Shown: positions 12,954 through 14,400 of the stretch, piece by piece
Layout: every line of letters starts with the position of its first letter
Position numbering within the stretch: the first letter of the stretch is position 1
NCBI GenBank assembly: GCA_016199105.1
Contig: JACQHI010000099.1
Location: 1-14,400 of the forward strand
From: Lentisphaerota bacterium
GTDB taxonomy: Bacteria > Verrucomicrobiota > Kiritimatiellia > JAAZAB01
DNA length: 14,400 nucleotides
Direction of reading: 5' to 3'
Notes under the pieces: model-generated
What the model was told of the DNA's origin: nothing
The model's input: the letters and a program-made list of their open reading frames with translations, nothing else
Databases searched by the model: none
Translations under genes and position numbers: made by a program

Positions 12954-13001
12954 ATGCCGCCAATCGCGGCACAGGTCCGGAACTTGTCCCGCCACCGGCG
13001 G
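12954..13001 (+). repeat. 48-bp interspersed repeat, copy 2
   Basis: Matches 3374-3421 at 43 of 48 positions, again directly after CAATCCAAA, and with the inverted ends CCGCC and GGCGG. Here it is intergenic, which shows that copy 1 at the start of the sialidase-like gene is a repeat, not an original gene start. Confidence 0.85.
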
Positions 13002-13034
13002 AATCCAAAATCCAAAATCTAAAATCCAAAATCG
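13002..13034 (+). repeat. AATCCAAAATC array overlapping the 3' end of the DUF167 gene
   Basis: AATCC AAAATCC AAAATCT AAAATCC AAAATCG in plus orientation, although the neighbouring gene is on the minus strand. The TAG stop of that gene (13019-13021) and its last codons (Asp-Phe-Gly-Phe) are encoded by the array. Confidence 0.92.
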
Positions 13035-13318
13035 GCCAGGAGCGCCTTCCGGGCCTGCGCGGCGGAAACGCCGGAGAGCGCCACGCGCTTGTGCCGGCCG
13101 GTCGCGCCCGACAGCAGGCGGATGCGGCCGGCGGGGATGTCCAGGACCTCGGCCAGGAATTCGACGAGGGCCTGGTTGGCCTTGTTGTCCACCGGCGGCG
13201 CCTGGAGCCGGATTTTCAGCGCGTCCCCGTGAAGTCCGGCGACCCCGTTCCGGGCCGCGCGCGGCACCACGCGCAGGTTCAAAACGCACCCGTCACCCGC
13301 TGGAACGATCCAAGGCAT
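13019..13318 (-). CDS. DUF167 (YggU/UPF0235) family protein
   Basis: A 99-residue protein of the widespread DUF167 family, function unknown, possibly nucleic-acid binding. It shows the family blocks LRVVPRAARNGV (15-26), LKIRLQAPPVDNKAN (34-48, the 'I-x-L-x-A-P-P-V-x-G/N-x-A-N' block) and LLSGATGRHKRV (68-79). ATG 13318 is chosen because MPW fits the family start and GGAAG lies about 8 bases upstream on the minus strand; GTG 13327 would be too close to that site. The last residues (DFGF) and the stop come from the AATCCAAAATC array, so the natural C-terminus may have been trimmed slightly. It lies downstream of a YggT-like gene, as yggU does in Escherichia coli. Confidence 0.9.
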   Translation of the reverse strand: MPWIVPAGDGCVLNLRVVPRAARNGVAGLHGDALKIRLQAPPVDNKANQALVEFLAEVLDIPAGRIRLLSGATGRHKRVALSGVSAAQARKALLADFGF

Positions 13319-13563
13319 GGTCTTCACTTCCGGTTCCAGGTTCCACGTTCACGGTTCAACGGTTGAAAGAAATGGGACACATTCGGGCCGGCCCACCTTG
13401 TTCCATGGATTGAAAGATTCGGCCTCGGGCCGGTGGCTGAACTATGGAGAGTACGACAGAATCATTGATGGCAGATCTTTTCGACCGGCATTCGCTTCTC
13501 CATTTTTAATAGTTTTGCTGTAAATGATTTTGTCATTCTTGTTTTTGTCGCAGTTCCAGACGC
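13319..13563. other. Spacer upstream of the DUF167 gene
   Basis: Contains iterated GGTTC words (GGTTCCAGGTTCCACGTTCA, 13332-13351) and the palindrome TTCAAC-G-GTTGAA (13353-13365). It then has AAGAAATGGGACACATTCGG (13366-13387), which looks like the ends of common interspersed elements. The remainder shows no gene in either strand that I can support. The promoter of the DUF167 gene, if it is not cotranscribed with the YggT-like gene, would lie here on the minus strand. Confidence 0.45.
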
Positions 13564-14400
13564 TTATGGCGCTGTGTGTCCGGCCGCCAGGTTGTAGAGA
13601 AACCACAACACGCCGAACCGGCCGTTCAGCGCTTCATACACGACGCCCATGCCGAAAAACACCACGATGGGCGTGAGATCCAACATGCCCACCTGGAACC
13701 GGAACCGCCGGAACGGGCCGAGAAAGAAAGCCAACCATTCCTGGCAGAGAAACGCGGCGGAGGATTGCGGGAAAAAGATGACGAGCCACGAGAGAATGAC
13801 CAGCGCGAAAATCAGGGTCTGCAGGGGCATGAGAACGCCGGCCATGCCCGCGAGCAGGTTGATGCCATAGCCGGCGAACGCGCGGCCGGGGTCGGCGTCC
13901 AGGGACGGCAACCTGACGCTTCCCGCGCCGCTTTCGACCTGGCCGGTCAACGGAAGGCCGGCCGCAATTGCCAGGCCGAGCAGCAGGAGAACGGCGATGC
14001 GCCAGGGCAGGGTCCACGCGGAAAAGGGCTTGGTGATGTCGGTCATGAATTCGCGGGCCCGGTTGCCTTCGTCGGGGGCGGCGTCCGCCGGCCGGTGATA
14101 CAAGAGGGCCACGGTCCAGAATTGGAACAGGAAGACGGCGAAGGAGAACAGGCTGAAAAGCGGCCAGGTGAGCGGCCCGGCCGCCGCGCCCGGAACCGCG
14201 GCGTCGAATCCGAACGCAATCACCCAATCCTGCTGCGCAGTATCGAGATTCATCAGCGGCATGGTCACGGCGCGAAAGCCGATCAGGAACGCCCAAACGG
14301 CCAGCGCGCCCACGGTCGCGAAATGGCGGCGGGACAGCGGGCGGAACAGGTCGAGGAGCGGCTGGGTGAAATTTTCCAGACCGGTCAGGAATGGATCCTG
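13564..14400 (-). CDS. YggT-like integral membrane protein (partial, 5' end beyond the window)
   Basis: The frame is open to the right edge: upstream of GTG 14313 it continues as DPFLTGLENFTQPLLDLFRP, which looks like genuine protein. The gene therefore probably starts outside the window, and 278 residues are visible. It has several hydrophobic segments, including a pair near AVLLLLGLAIAAGLPL and LIFALVILSWLVIFF. It ends with FRRFRFQVGMLDLTPIVVFF, the YggT signature 'R-x-x-P/R ... G-x-x-D-x-T/S-P-I-V'. YggT proteins have a poorly known role, linked in some bacteria to osmotic tolerance or cell division. Transcription runs toward the DUF167 gene 245 bp away, matching the yggT-yggU order. The protein is longer than typical single-unit YggT and may hold two such units. 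Confidence 0.75.
   Translation of the reverse strand, partial: QDPFLTGLENFTQPLLDLFRPLSRRHFATVGALAVWAFLIGFRAVTMPLMNLDTAQQDWVIAFGFDAAVPGAAAGPLTWPLFSLFSFAVFLFQFWTVALLYHRPADAAPDEGNRAREFMTDITKPFSAWTLPWRIAVLLLLGLAIAAGLPLTGQVESGAGSVRLPSLDADPGRAFAGYGINLLAGMAGVLMPLQTLIFALVILSWLVIFFPQSSAAFLCQEWLAFFLGPFRRFRFQVGMLDLTPIVVFFGMGVVYEALNGRFGVLWFLYNLAAGHTAP

Noticed and set aside
13317..13523. Small plus-strand gene upstream of the DUF167 gene
   Set aside because: The frame overlaps the start of the DUF167 gene and iterated GGTTC words, and has no ribosome site or domain.

Overview
The window looks like chromosomal DNA from a GC-rich bacterium, most likely of the PVC group (Verrucomicrobiota, Kiritimatiellota or Lentisphaerota). 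The phylum is an inference. It rests on the short interspersed repeats of the AATCCAAAATC type, on remnants of four-helix-bundle 'suffix' proteins, and on the general gene content. I see no rRNA, tRNA, CRISPR array, transposase or replication origin.

Layout. 1-864: a membrane-anchored coiled-coil protein of unknown function. 865-1208: low-complexity repeats. 1209-2597: an intact MFS-type transporter (copy A). 2779-3213: a vapBC-like module with an intact ribbon-helix-helix antitoxin and a gutted PIN toxin. 3374-4678: a sialidase-fold protein with three Asp-boxes. 4938-7095: the ends of a second MFS gene (copy B) enclosing a DUF2142-like polytopic membrane protein (5145-7022). 7291-8136: two hollowed-out four-helix-bundle genes inside a 128-129 bp direct repeat, with a shortened AbrB-type antitoxin between them. 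8375-8671: a 98-residue unknown. 8724-8825: the tail of a PIN toxin. 8843-9406: a secreted protein with a proline-rich tail. 9446-11452: a nuclease-helicase fusion (PD-(D/E)XK-like plus DUF2075), followed by a Vsr endonuclease fragment. 11923-12036: a degenerate CCGTC minisatellite. 12299-12805: a DUF2007 membrane protein. 13019-14400, minus strand: DUF167/YggU and a YggT-like membrane protein, the latter running off the right edge.

There is no single pathway. The helicase/Vsr pair, the toxin-antitoxin remnants and the duplications mark an accessory region, while YggT-YggU on the right looks like conserved housekeeping neighbourhood.

Two features stand out. First, several broken genes (MFS copy B, vapC, the AbrB antitoxin, both four-helix genes) keep their first and last codons and have lost the middle. 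In two of them part of the middle is now made of the same repeat modules that fill the intergenic gaps. Second, about a dozen AATCCAAAATC arrays all lie in the same orientation whatever the direction of the neighbouring gene. They often follow purine-rich and then GT-rich modules, and several abut start or stop codons directly.
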